Assembly (NCBI GenBank): GCA_021775805.1
Contig: JAJFHD010000062.1
Location: 1-53,785, forward strand
DNA: 53,785 nt
Direction of reading: 5' to 3'
From: Alphaproteobacteria bacterium
Lineage (GTDB): Bacteria; Pseudomonadota; Alphaproteobacteria; Rhizobiales; JAJFHC01
In this document: in pieces, positions 8,413 to 16,437 of the stretch
How positions within the stretch are numbered: the first letter of the stretch is position 1
Layout of the letters: every line of letters starts with the position of its first letter
Position numbers and translations under genes: made by a program
Notes under the pieces: generated by a model
Database searches by the model: none
The model's input: the letters and a program-made list of their open reading frames with translations, nothing else
Told to the model about the DNA's origin: nothing

Positions 8413-9221
8413 TGAATAGCGCCGAGTTTCTAGGCACTTTCTGTTCTCATTTTCTGCTGCCGTTCGAATTCGACGTTTGACGGCATCCCGTTCCTCGCAT
8501 GTCTGCGTTTCGGATTGTAGAACATCCCGATGTAGTCGAACACATCGTGTCGAGCCTGAACTCGTGCTTTGTAGGTCTTGCGGCGAATGCGTTCACGCTT
8601 GAGCAGTTCGAAAATGCTTTCCGCGATCGGATACAAAGCGCCGATCGAATATGAAAACCGGATGGCGATGACAGAGTGAACGTCTCTCTACTAAAGCCGG
8701 GCAAGTCCATACACCTTACCGCTGTCCTTTCAGGCATTCCTGATGAACTCCGTCTGGCAAACATCTTCCCGAGCTGATTTGCTCAACAGGTTCTTGATGC
8801 AGGCGTAGAAACCGCTGAGATGGATGCGCAGGCAACGACACACCGCTCGAACCAAAAACATCACACGATGCTCGACAACGAACGCGTACCTCCTTTTGCA
8901 TCCTTGGTGAAGTACGCAATGGCCTTTTTAAGAAGTAATGCTCCTGGGTGACGCGAGCCAAATTTTTCTCCAACCTCCTGAAGTCGGATACCTGATCATC
9001 GCCCCTGCCGGCGCAAGGCATCGAAAACTTCTTCTTCCAAGCATAGAGCGAATGTTGGCTCACACCCAGACGCTGCAAAACTTCCGCAACCGGATAACTC
9101 CGCTCATTGATCTGGTGCACTGCATCTCGTTTGAAATCATCGCTGAAAATGATTTTGCCCATGATGGCCTCCTTGCCTCATACTTAGGGAAGAAGGCGTC
9201 TAAGAAGCTGGGGGCTATTCA
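8413..9221 (-). mobile_element. Degraded IS3-family element with recognisable inverted repeats
   Basis: The ends match as imperfect inverted repeats: TGAATAGCGCCGAGTTTCTA from 8413, and on the other strand TGAATAGCCCCCAGCTTCTT from 9221, both beginning with the TG expected for IS3-type termini. The 809-bp length is well short of a complete 1.2-1.3 kb element, so about one third is lost. No target-site duplication is visible. Confidence 0.7.
8430..9162 (-). pseudogene. IS3-family orfA and orfB fragments
   Basis: The minus-strand reading from 9162 starts as IS3 orfA (MGKIIFSDDFKRDAVHQINE, then VSQHSLYAWKKKF), with the helix-turn-helix and part of the leucine zipper intact. After about residue 75 it degenerates into out-of-frame sequence. 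The C-terminal end of orfB is recognisable at 8430-8636 (ESIFELLKRERIRRKTYKAR, then DVFDYIGMFYNPKRRH), including the last conserved part after the final catalytic Glu. The central DDE domain is missing, so no active transposase can be made. Confidence 0.82.
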
Positions 9222-9291
9222 ATGTTCCACTGTGCACGCAAAACAGTCGAGACCGTCGACTGGCAGGATCAAGAACAAGGAAATTTTTATA

Positions 9292-9552
9292 ATGGCCACT
9301 CAGAGAAAGACCTGGGCACAGTTGCTTCACCAAGCACGCGTTGCCGTCACATTGGCGCTCGGCGGTTTGCTCGGAATATTCGCATTGCAGAATGTGGCCA
9401 ACGTCGAATTGAGTTTCCTGATATGGAGTTTCGAGTCGCGGCGCATTGTTGTCATCGCGGTCAGCCTCGTGGTCGGCCTGGCCATCGGATGGGTCATGGG
9501 TCATTCAGCAAGAAGTAATGCAAACGAAGAACCCGATTACAAAGACAGTTGA
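9292..9552 (+). CDS. LapA-domain (DUF1049) inner-membrane protein
   Basis: An 86-residue membrane protein of the lipopolysaccharide assembly protein A (LapA/DUF1049) type. It has two hydrophobic helices, residues about 17-37 (VTLALGGLLGIFALQNV) and 50-70 (IVVIAVSLVVGLAIGWVMG), with the characteristic FALQN motif between them and VELSFLIW after the first helix. LapA-type proteins in other bacteria are linked to LPS assembly and envelope stress; the alphaproteobacterial members are often stand-alone. The ATG at 9292 follows AAGGAAA at a good distance, while a longer in-frame reading to 8938 would run through the IS3 remnant and is rejected. The gene stands alone and is followed by a row of hairpins. 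Confidence 0.82.
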   Translation: MATQRKTWAQLLHQARVAVTLALGGLLGIFALQNVANVELSFLIWSFESRRIVVIAVSLVVGLAIGWVMGHSARSNANEEPDYKDS

Positions 9553-9705
9553 CCGTTTTCGTCTGCGCCTGTTCTACTTAACCGGCGTTGACACCAGCAG
9601 TCCAACAACGACGATGGCCAGCCCGAACAATTCCAGGACCGCTAGTATTGTGAAAACGGATATGTAGCGGCGTTCCTTTCATCAGAATACCATCCTGTCC
9701 TCCCT

Positions 9706-9832
9706 CAGGCCCGGGAATAAGCCGTATTTCCCGACGGGCCTGTATTGTAGGGCACAGGCCGGCATGAAGCCGCCAATGGTGTACACGCATGTGGCGATTG
9801 GCGGCCGTGATACCCGGTCAAACCTGACCGGG
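9706..9832. other. Row of three to four stem-loops between lapA-like and ompA-like genes
   Basis: Three kinds of perfect pairing follow each other. CAGGCCC (9706-9712) pairs with GGGCCTG (9736-9742), with an inner GGGAATA/TATTTCCC pair; an alternative uses GGCCTGT (9737-9743) with ACAGGCC (9754-9760). GCCGCCAAT (9769-9777) pairs with ATTGGCGGC (9797-9805). CCCGGTCA (9813-9820) pairs with TGACCGGG (9825-9832) around a 4-base loop and is followed by a weak T-rich stretch. The last is terminator-like for the gene ending at 9552; the whole could also be a small structured RNA. The 430-base gap otherwise shows no gene. Confidence 0.5.
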
Positions 9833-9863
9833 CGCCCATTTTCGTTTCATTCAACACAATAAA

Positions 9864-9896
9864 TACTCATTTTACCTATAAGTTAAATTTGTTTGA
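9864..9896 (+). promoter_or_regulatory. Copy of shared 33-bp upstream element (reference copy)
   Basis: TACTCA (9864-9869), TTTTACCTAT (9870-9879), TAAATT and GTTTGA (9891-9896), in an AT-rich stretch 86 bases before the OmpA-domain gene. It matches the copy at 4451-4478 at 24 of 28 bases and shares end motifs and exact spacing with the minus-strand copy at 1626-1594. Confidence 0.6.
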
Positions 9897-9982
9897 ATTG
9901 TTTTAAAAATTCACCACGTCTAACCGATGAACGGATTGTCGGGTCACGTATTTGGCCCATAGCGAGATGAGAGAACCGCACA

Positions 9983-12133
9983 ATGCCAGCTTCACGGACA
10001 CTTCTGGCCATCTTCACGGTCGCGTCGATGATGACTGTTGATTCTGCTTCATCAACGGAGACGGACGCTGCCAAGGCTACAATGCTCATGCGCCTTGCCC
10101 AGGCGGTCGAGACCTCACCACAACCGTCCGCCGAAAATCCGCCGCAACCTGTCGCACCGGATCAGAACACGGCCGTGCCTGCGGTTGTTGTCGAAGAAGA
10201 AGCACCAGGCAAGACAACCGAAAAAACTGGCACTGCGCCCGCATCGCCGGAGCCCGGCAGTGGGCAGCCATCGTCCGCCGATACTGCGGCCCCTGCCGTC
10301 GTCGATCAGGGAACGCCTCAACCGGCACCCGCAGATCCGCCCCGGAACGGCCAGAGCAAGAAGTCCGGCAAGGAACCGGCGCTGCAGGACGCCATTGCCA
10401 CCCCGTCCACGCCGCAGCCTTCGTCCCAACAGCAGCAAAAGCCTGCCGCGCAAAGCCAAGGCACTCCGGATGTCCAACCCGCAGTCAATGTCAAAAAAGG
10501 CGAGAAACGCAAGAGGAATCGCGACCAGGAACCGGCTTCATCGGGCAAGGCTGCGCCACCGGCAACAGTTGCACAACCGGCGCAAGTGCCTCAGGGTGCG
10601 GCCGGCATCAGCGCGGCAGAGGCCGCCGCCCGCCGGCTCATCGCCGGGCGTCGCCCGTTTGCGGAGCTGTCCCGTGAGCAATTCCGCGATCTGGTGAAGA
10701 CGACACAGGAGCTTTTGGACTCCGATGGTCTGTTGCCGGAAACAAGGAAGGCGCTTGAACGGGTGGCGACCGACGCTGAAAACTACCGTAATGCACAAGT
10801 GAAATCGGCCGCGTCTGGAAGGAGCGTCGACAAGAAATTCAAGTTCAAGCTGAATCTCAACATTGACCTTGGCGGACTTGTTATGGGAGGGCCGAACGCC
10901 GCCGCCATGGACTTCCTCCAGGACGACCGGCCAAGCCGGAATCTGCCTGACAGTGCGCTGCGCGAACGTATCGGAACAGCCCGCGATCTTCTGACCGTAC
11001 CAGGGCTCGACCGCCGTCTACGCGTGCCGGTCGAGCAACGCATGACGCAAGACAGGCAAGAATTGCGCGCACGCATCGACCAGGCAAGCGGTGGCGCCTT
11101 CCGCGACACGCCGTACGATCAGGCAGACCGCGTCGCCCGCCGCTTGCTGCGCGACGACCGCGCACCCGAACAGCTCAACGAAGACACCCTGCGCGAACGC
11201 GTCAAGCAGGCCCGTGCCGTTCTCGCCATGGAAGGGCTTTCACGCGAAACCTTTTCAGTACTTCGCATCCGCCTCCAGGACGATCGCACGGAATTGCGCG
11301 CCCGTGTCGCCACACGTGACCCGGCGCCTGGCCGCAGGGCCGACCGAACGGCAGGCGACTATTCCATAGACGATCTGTTGCGCGACAAGCGGCCATCGCG
11401 GTCGCTCGCACGGCCGGAACTTGAACACCGGGTTTCCCTGGCGCGCCGTGCCCTGGCGGAGGTCCGGCTTACCGAGGCTCAAGCTGCCAGGGTCACGCGG
11501 CAGTTGAATGCCGATCGCGACGAATGGCGCGCTCGGCGGCTGGGTGAACGCGATCGCAGATCCGTGGAACTTGGCCGTGCAAGATCGCGCAATGAAGCCA
11601 CTATCGTCATCGGCAGCCGTGACAAGTTCCGGGCGCGGGCGAACGTTACGGCCGCCGAGGCTGACGAGGCGATGCTCCTGCTTCAGTTCACCGCCCCGCC
11701 CGTGCGAAGGCTTGAGGACCGCTACACGCTGGAGCAGATTGCATTGACGCCAGGCTTGCGTCAGATTATGCCCGGGGTCGAATTGGATACCGTCAGGTTC
11801 GGTTTCAACGAGCATGCCGTGCGTGACGACCAGATCGCAGAGTTGGAGCGTATCGGTCTGATCATGGAGAAAATTCTCTCTATATCCGGCGATGAAGTCT
11901 TTCTGATCGAGGGCCACACCGACGCCATTGGCTCCGATGCCTACAACCTCGCCCTGTCGCGCAAGCGTGCGGACGCAATTCGGGCCGCCTTGCTGGACTA
12001 TTTTGTGCTGCCCTCCGGCACCATCATGACCGTAGGTTACGGCGAGCAGTTCCTCAGAATACCAACTCCGGACGCCGAACCGGAAAACCGCCGCGTCACC
12101 ATCAGGCGCATTACCCCCTTGCTCCGGAGATGA
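9983..12133 (+). CDS. OmpA-domain envelope protein with four internal repeats
   Basis: A 716-residue exported envelope protein. Residues 1-22 form a weak signal peptide. Residues about 45-210 are a low-complexity region rich in Pro, Ala and Gln, probably spanning the periplasm or cell wall. Four degenerate repeats of about 60 residues follow, near 216-273, 310-366, 384-443 and 463-519; each has an RRLIAGRRPF-, FLQDDRPSR-, LLRDDRAPE- or LLRDKRPSR-like start, a helix ending in a LLxxxGL-like turn, and a DRxELRARx end. The C-terminal OmpA-like peptidoglycan-binding domain (about 595-710) has VRFGFNEHAV, IEGHTDAIGSDAYNLALSRK and GYGE, all family hallmarks. It should tether the outer membrane to peptidoglycan. 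A copy of the 33-bp element lies 86 bases upstream. Confidence 0.88.
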   Translation: MPASRTLLAIFTVASMMTVDSASSTETDAAKATMLMRLAQAVETSPQPSAENPPQPVAPDQNTAVPAVVVEEEAPGKTTEKTGTAPASPEPGSGQPSSADTAAPAVVDQGTPQPAPADPPRNGQSKKSGKEPALQDAIATPSTPQPSSQQQQKPAAQSQGTPDVQPAVNVKKGEKRKRNRDQEPASSGKAAPPATVAQPAQVPQGAAGISAAEAAARRLIAGRRPFAELSREQFRDLVKTTQELLDSDGLLPETRKALERVATDAENYRNAQVKSAASGRSVDKKFKFKLNLNIDLGGLVMGGPNAAAMDFLQDDRPSRNLPDSALRERIGTARDLLTVPGLDRRLRVPVEQRMTQDRQELRARIDQASGGAFRDTPYDQADRVARRLLRDDRAPEQLNEDTLRERVKQARAVLAMEGLSRETFSVLRIRLQDDRTELRARVATRDPAPGRRADRTAGDYSIDDLLRDKRPSRSLARPELEHRVSLARRALAEVRLTEAQAARVTRQLNADRDEWRARRLGERDRRSVELGRARSRNEATIVIGSRDKFRARANVTAAEADEAMLLLQFTAPPVRRLEDRYTLEQIALTPGLRQIMPGVELDTVRFGFNEHAVRDDQIAELERIGLIMEKILSISGDEVFLIEGHTDAIGSDAYNLALSRKRADAIRAALLDYFVLPSGTIMTVGYGEQFLRIPTPDAEPENRRVTIRRITPLLRR

Positions 12134-12361
12134 GGCGGAGTAAAGGTCGGAAGGGGGACGCCTGACACTCTTCGCAATTTAACTGATTAGCCTCGGCATC
12201 GTTGAGGGATAGAATTTCCGCCGACCGATGACTGAGTTCGTTCGCTGCGGGTCTTTGACTGGGCCTTTCATCCCTGTCCGCTTTGCTGACCGTCGCCCCA
12301 AGCGCAACGCGCAGGTTCAGATCAGTGGATTAAATCCTGCAACCTGCAGTCAGATCCTGAA

Positions 12362-12375
12362 TTGATCCGCGTCAA
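12362..12375. promoter_or_regulatory. FNR/FixK-type box
   Basis: TTGATCCGCGTCAA fits the FNR/FixK dyad (TTGAT-N4-ATCAA) with one half-site change. It is centred about 100 bases before the universal stress gene start at 12470, a usual distance for activation. Universal stress genes are common FNR/FixK targets in alphaproteobacteria, so low-oxygen induction is the natural reading. The rest of the 336-base gap (12134-12469) shows no gene. Confidence 0.6.
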
Positions 12376-12469
12376 AACGGTACCCGTGAATGTACGCTAT
12401 CAAGCACATACCGCCGCGGAACTGGTCGCGGTTTTGCAAAATTGTAAGGCTCTCACGCGGAGACTAACG

Positions 12470-13432
12470 ATGAAACGATTCAAGAATATTCTCTATGTGC
12501 ATGATGGAAGCCCGGATGCCGCGAAGGAAACGTTGACGTTCGCGATCAATCTGGCAAGCCAGAATGGCGGTCGGGTGACTGCACTCAACGTTCTAGAAAC
12601 CGTGCCAACTTTCGCGACGACCCGGACTCTGGCCCTAATTCGCTCCCAGTCGATGGCCGCCGCAAAACATGCGCTTTCGGCGTTCGTAGCTTCCGCAGGT
12701 GGCGATAACCTACTCAATGCCCAAGTAATAGAAGGCCGGCCGCATATCGAAATCATCCGCGAGGTCATTCGCAATGAATATGACCTGGTAATCAAACCAA
12801 TCGGTCCAAGCGGTTTCCTTAACCGACTAGTTGGTCAATTGGATTTGCGTTTGTTGCGCCATTGTCCCTGTCCGGTCTTGTTATCACGGGCCGCAGTCCA
12901 TGGTGCTTTTGACACGGTATTGGCGGCCGTCGACGGTGGAGAACCTGACAATGAGGCAGTGGAGGATGCTCTCAACCGTCAGATCCTGGAGTTGGCGACC
13001 ACACTTTGCGCAAGCAACGCTGCCCAATTGCGGGTGGGACATGTCTGGCAGCCACCGTTCTTGACGATTTACAGCCAAAAGCGCGCCGGAATTCCCAGAA
13101 AGGAAATCGACGCACATGTGGCAGACGAAAGAAAATCCCACAGAAATTGGCTGAACCGACTTATGCGCAGGTCGATCGGATGGCTGGGGGCGGACCTTTG
13201 TAAATCGGTAAAGCGAAAGACGCATTTACGCGAAGGATATGCCGGACAAGAAATTCCAAAGCTGGCTGAGGAAGTGGAGGCCGATCTGATCGTAATGGGA
13301 ACAGTTGCGCGTACCGGAGTATCGGGATTGATTATGGGAAACACAGCAGAACAAATTCTTGATCGACTAACTTGTTCGGTGCTGGCCGTGAAACCTCCCG
13401 GCTTCGTGTCTCAGGTTTCACTTGAGGAATGA
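12470..13432 (+). CDS. Tandem-domain universal stress protein (UspE-like)
   Basis: A 320-residue cytoplasmic protein made of two Usp domains (about residues 1-145 and 150-310). Domain one starts FKNILYVHDGSPDAAKETLT, the typical first strand and loop. Domain two ends VMGTVARTGVSGLIMGNTAE, containing the G-x2-G-x9-G-(S/T)-like ATP-binding pattern, followed by the VLAVKPPGF strand typical of the last beta strand. The start at 12470 removes a 36-residue extension that does not resemble the family. Two-domain UspE-type proteins aid survival under stress and oxygen limitation, and the FNR/FixK-type box upstream agrees with that. The gene stands alone; an IS6 fragment follows 45 bases after the stop. 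Confidence 0.9.
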   Translation: MKRFKNILYVHDGSPDAAKETLTFAINLASQNGGRVTALNVLETVPTFATTRTLALIRSQSMAAAKHALSAFVASAGGDNLLNAQVIEGRPHIEIIREVIRNEYDLVIKPIGPSGFLNRLVGQLDLRLLRHCPCPVLLSRAAVHGAFDTVLAAVDGGEPDNEAVEDALNRQILELATTLCASNAAQLRVGHVWQPPFLTIYSQKRAGIPRKEIDAHVADERKSHRNWLNRLMRRSIGWLGADLCKSVKRKTHLREGYAGQEIPKLAEEVEADLIVMGTVARTGVSGLIMGNTAEQILDRLTCSVLAVKPPGFVSQVSLEE

Positions 13433-13477
13433 ACATCCCCATGTTCGGCATCCGACAGTTGTCACAGCGAGTCGAAA

Positions 13478-13977
13478 GGCAGTGTCAGAGGGAACTGAAT
13501 TGAGCCAGCGCATCTTGTTTCGTAGCGTCGTTGGATGGGAAATCCATTCCGATATATCAAGACTTCCTCCGAGATCATTCGCCTGACAGTCATGATGTAT
13601 GTCCGCTTTCCATTGTCGTTACACCAAGTTGAAGACCTGCCGTATGAACCCGGCATTGATGTGAGCTATGAAACCGTAGGCACCTGGTGGAACCGGTTCG
13701 GTCCGATATTCGCAGTAGAAATCAGAAAAAGGCGCTTAGCTTCGGTGCAGGGTCTGCCGCAATGGAGATGGCATCTGGATGAAATTTTCGTGCGGATCAA
13801 CGGCGAGATCCACGACCTCTGGCGGGCGGTTGATCACGAAGGAGAAGTCCTCGAAGCGTTTGTGACAGAGAGCCGAGATCGTAAGACTGCACTGAATCCT
13901 TGAGAACAGCAATGAAGCGTCACGCCTTAGCAAGTGTATCAAGCGAGCGGGCAGAAATAGTCAGGGCGTTGTCATCT
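13478..13977 (+). mobile_element. 5' half of an IS6-type element
   Basis: The left terminal inverted repeat is at 13478-13514: GGCAGTGTCAGAGGGAACTG, continuing through TGAGCCA. It matches, base for base over most of its length, the reverse complement of the right terminus at 7591-7626. The transposase 5' part follows. Sequence resembling the continuation (AMKRHA) can be read shortly after the stop at 13903, and the element breaks off where the IS110-type element begins at 13978. Confidence 0.75.
13535..13903 (+). pseudogene. IS6-family transposase, N-terminal half only
   Basis: The 122-residue reading starts MGNPFRYIKTSSEIIRLTVM and contains the IS6/IS26-type zinc-finger-free HTH region (EPGIDVSYETVGTWWNRFGP), the first catalytic Asp in WHLDEIFVRINGE and the second-strand motif DLWRAVDHEGEVLEAFVT. 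It stops at ALNP, about half the normal 230-240 residues, before the second Asp and the Glu. The missing C-terminal third of a closely similar protein is present at 7301-7573 on the same strand. Not functional as it stands. Confidence 0.85.
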
Positions 13978-15326
13978 ATGGACGCCCCCCTGATTGCAAG
14001 TGCTTTTTGACGCGATATGCGAGGTGGGTTTGCAGTCATCTATCCGGCCTCTCGATGCAGCATGATGTTTGCTGCGGGCCCTGATGGAATCCGAGGACCA
14101 ACGCCCCATCACATTAGCGAGCTCAAGGCTCTGACAACGCCTCGGGTTTGGCTGGTCCCGGTTACCCTGTTTCGCCATCACATCATCATTACCCTCGCAA
14201 TACGGTCTGTTTGGCCTTCGCCTTATGCGGCCTTTTGAGCTTGCTCCTGGTATGTTTCACCCCGGCTGAGCAACGCCCACACAACACGAGCGGTCTTGTT
14301 GGCCATCGCCACCAGGACAACATTGGTGGGCCGGCGCGCAAGCAGGGCAGTTTGCCATGGCGAGCGGTTCTCCTTCTTGCGCCTGGACCACAGCAGGACG
14401 GTTCGTGCACCGTGGACCAAAAGTTTTCTTAAGTAGCCGTCTCCGCGCTTCGATATACGCCCGAGCCGCTCCTTGCCACCGCTGGAATATTGTTTTGGAA
14501 CCAACCCAAGCCAGGCTGCAAGTTGACGTCCCGAATGGAACTGTGAGGCATCGCCGATGGTTGCAACAAGCGCTGTGGCTGTGATCACCCCGACACCGGG
14601 GATCGTCTCGAGCCGGCGGCTGTCCTCACTGGCGCGGTGCCAGGCCTTCAGTTGCTTCTCAAGGCCAATGATCTGGGTTTGAACCATTCTCAGTTGAGCG
14701 GTGAGAGCCCTGAGCGCCTCACGTGCCAGGGTCGGAAGACGCGTATCCCCGGGATCTTCAATCATCTCGATTAGTTCCGAGACCTTGGATGCGCCTTGCG
14801 CAACGATGATGCCCAACTCGCCACAATGACCGCGCAGCGCATTGATCAGCATGGTTTTCTGGCGCACCAGAAGCTCACGCGCCCGATGCAGCATCAAAAC
14901 GGATTGCTGTTCAGCACTCTTGATCGGCGCAAACCGCATCGTTGGACGGACCACCGCTTCGCAGATTGCCTCTGCATCGGATGCATCGTTCTTGTTGGTT
15001 TTTACAAACGGTTTTACATATTGCGGCGGGATCAGCCGCACCTCATGACCGAGCCCCTGCAGCTCGTGCGCCCAATAGTGCGCACTGGCGCAAGCCTCCA
15101 ATCCAACAAGGCACGGTGACAACCCGGCAAAGAACCCCAGCACCTGACCCCGTCGTAACTTCTTGCGAATAACCGGCCGGCCTTCCTTGTCTGCACCGTG
15201 AACCTGAAACACCAGCTTTGCCAAATCCAACCCAACTGTCGTAACCTTCGTCATGGACGCCTCCTCTTTCTGGATCATTCAACACGCTCCAGTATGGCTC
15301 ATCGTGAAGCCGCGAGGGGCGTCCAT
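13978..15326 (-). mobile_element. IS110-family (IS1111-like) insertion sequence
   Basis: ATGGACGCCCC at 13978-13988 and its exact inverse GGGGCGTCCAT at 15316-15326 bracket an intact DEDD-type transposase gene. Short inverted repeats near the ends are typical of the IS1111 group of the IS110 family; the roughly 1.35 kb length fits. The true tips may lie a few bases outside, as subterminal repeats are usual. No target duplication was expected or seen. The 234 bases between the left repeat and the gene are non-coding, as in IS110-type elements that carry a structured non-coding end. Confidence 0.7.
14223..15254 (-). CDS. IS110-family transposase
   Basis: A 343-residue DEDD-type transposase that appears complete. 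The N-terminal RuvC-like domain has TVGLDLAKLVFQVHGAD with the first Asp, GLEACASAHYW with the Glu, and TNKNDASDAEAICEAV with the paired Asp residues. The C-terminal Tnp_20 domain has the helix-hairpin motif ETIPGVGVITATALVATIGD and the serine-containing KRGDGYLRKLLVHGARTVL. The start at 15254 is preceded by GAGGAGG on the coding strand, so the eight additional residues of the longer reading are not needed. Only such a long open frame with all four acidic residues suggests the element may still be mobile, in contrast to the broken elements around it. Confidence 0.92.
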   Translation of the reverse strand: MTKVTTVGLDLAKLVFQVHGADKEGRPVIRKKLRRGQVLGFFAGLSPCLVGLEACASAHYWAHELQGLGHEVRLIPPQYVKPFVKTNKNDASDAEAICEAVVRPTMRFAPIKSAEQQSVLMLHRARELLVRQKTMLINALRGHCGELGIIVAQGASKVSELIEMIEDPGDTRLPTLAREALRALTAQLRMVQTQIIGLEKQLKAWHRASEDSRRLETIPGVGVITATALVATIGDASQFHSGRQLAAWLGLVPKQYSSGGKERLGRISKRGDGYLRKLLVHGARTVLLWSRRKKENRSPWQTALLARRPTNVVLVAMANKTARVVWALLSRGETYQEQAQKAA

Positions 15327-15342
15327 CCCATCACTTTAACGA

Positions 15343-15789
15343 CTAGCAGGCGCACAAAGCGGCTCCGTCGGATGCCAGCTTGTCAGTGATGACGGCGTCC
15401 GGCGAGAGGCCCTGCTTCTTGAGCAGTTTGCGCATGGGTCTCAGCGCGGCCGTCCTGTTGCGGTGGGACTGAACCAGGATATCCAGAACTTCTCCTTCGC
15501 TGTCGACCGCGCGCCACAGATACATGCGCTTGCCGTTGATCGAGACGAAGACCTCGTCCAGGTGCCACTGGGCAGCGGGTCGCGGACGAGACCGCCTGAG
15601 CCTCCTGGCATAGGCCAGGCCAAACTTCAGCGACCAGCGCTGGACGGTTTCGTAGGAGACGTCGATACCGTGCTCTGCGAGAAGATCCTCGAGATCCCGG
15701 AAACTAAGCGGGAATTGAAAATACAACCAGACAGCATGCCCCATGATCTCTTGCGGGAAGCGATGGCCGCGATAGCTGATCTTTGTCAT
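15343..15789 (-). pseudogene. Second IS6-family transposase, C-terminally truncated
   Basis: Reads MTKISYRGHRFPQEIMGHAV, then LLAEHGIDVSYETVQRWSLK, with the catalytic Asp in WHLDEVFVSINGKRMYLWRA and the second Asp in VITDKLASDGAAL. It then ends within eight residues at CAC, losing about 80 C-terminal residues including the catalytic Glu region. It differs clearly in sequence from the other IS6-type copy at 13535, so two different IS6 lineages are present. The truncation lies just beyond the right inverted repeat of the IS110-type element at 15326, and its own upstream flank (15790-15833) runs into the IS630 element. Confidence 0.82.
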
Positions 15790-15915
15790 CACCAAATGTT
15801 ATCGCGTCACAGTTTGGAAGGCATCCTATATTATACCAAGGGCGGCATGATCTGACTCTTTTGGGATTCCCAAATCATCAATGATGTGATTCCTTCATGG
15901 CAAAGGAGATTTGCC

Positions 15916-16437
15916 ATGTCTGGATGCATTGCCGTTCGCAGCGATTACGACAGTTCCAGCCTTCGCGCGCTTGCCAGGAAGGTTCGCGATCCTCGTCAGA
16001 TCCGCCGCCTTCTTGCGTTGGCGGCGGTCTACGACGGCAAGAGCCGCGAGGAAGCCGCCACGATTGGCTGCATGGATCGCCAGACGCTGCGTGACTGGGT
16101 GCACCGCTTCAATGACGAAGGTCCCGATGGTCTGGGCAACCGCCACGGTGGGGGACGGAAGTCTCTGCTGAGCGACGATCAAAAGAGGGAACTTGCCTCA
16201 ATCGTCGAGACGGGTCCCGATCCTGCAACCGATGGCGTGGTTCGCTGGCGGCGGATCGATCTTGTGGCTGTGATTGAGGAACGCTTCGGCGTGACCTACA
16301 AGGAGCGCACGATCTCCGATCTCCTGAAGGAGCTTGGTTTCTCTCATATCAGCGGGCGGCCAAAGCATCCCGGCCAGGATGCCCGTGTGATGGAGGCTTT
16401 CAAAAAAACTTCCCCCACACGCTCGGCGCTCACTTGA
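15916..16437 (+). CDS. IS630 transposase, N-terminal reading frame
   Basis: The start at 15916 follows AGGAGA with good spacing. The product begins MSGCIAVRSDYDSSSLRALA and contains an HTH (AAVYDGKSREEAATIGCMDR, then TLRDWVHRFNDEGPDGL) and a winged-helix second half (RFGVTYKERTISDLLKELGF). It ends in FKKTSPTRSALT at a stop at 16437. The C-terminal DDE domain continues in the -1 frame from an A7 run at 16402-16408; reading AAA AAA then AAC TTC restores KNFPHTLGAHLSHLPEGTP. Confidence 0.85.
   Translation: MSGCIAVRSDYDSSSLRALARKVRDPRQIRRLLALAAVYDGKSREEAATIGCMDRQTLRDWVHRFNDEGPDGLGNRHGGGRKSLLSDDQKRELASIVETGPDPATDGVVRWRRIDLVAVIEERFGVTYKERTISDLLKELGFSHISGRPKHPGQDARVMEAFKKTSPTRSALT

Noticed and set aside
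9578..9790. 70-residue minus-strand open frame between the lapA-like and ompA-like genes
   Set aside because: Composition is unlike a protein, there is no ribosome site, and most of the frame overlaps stem-loops; only a different frame over part of it reads as a membrane segment, and that lacks a start.
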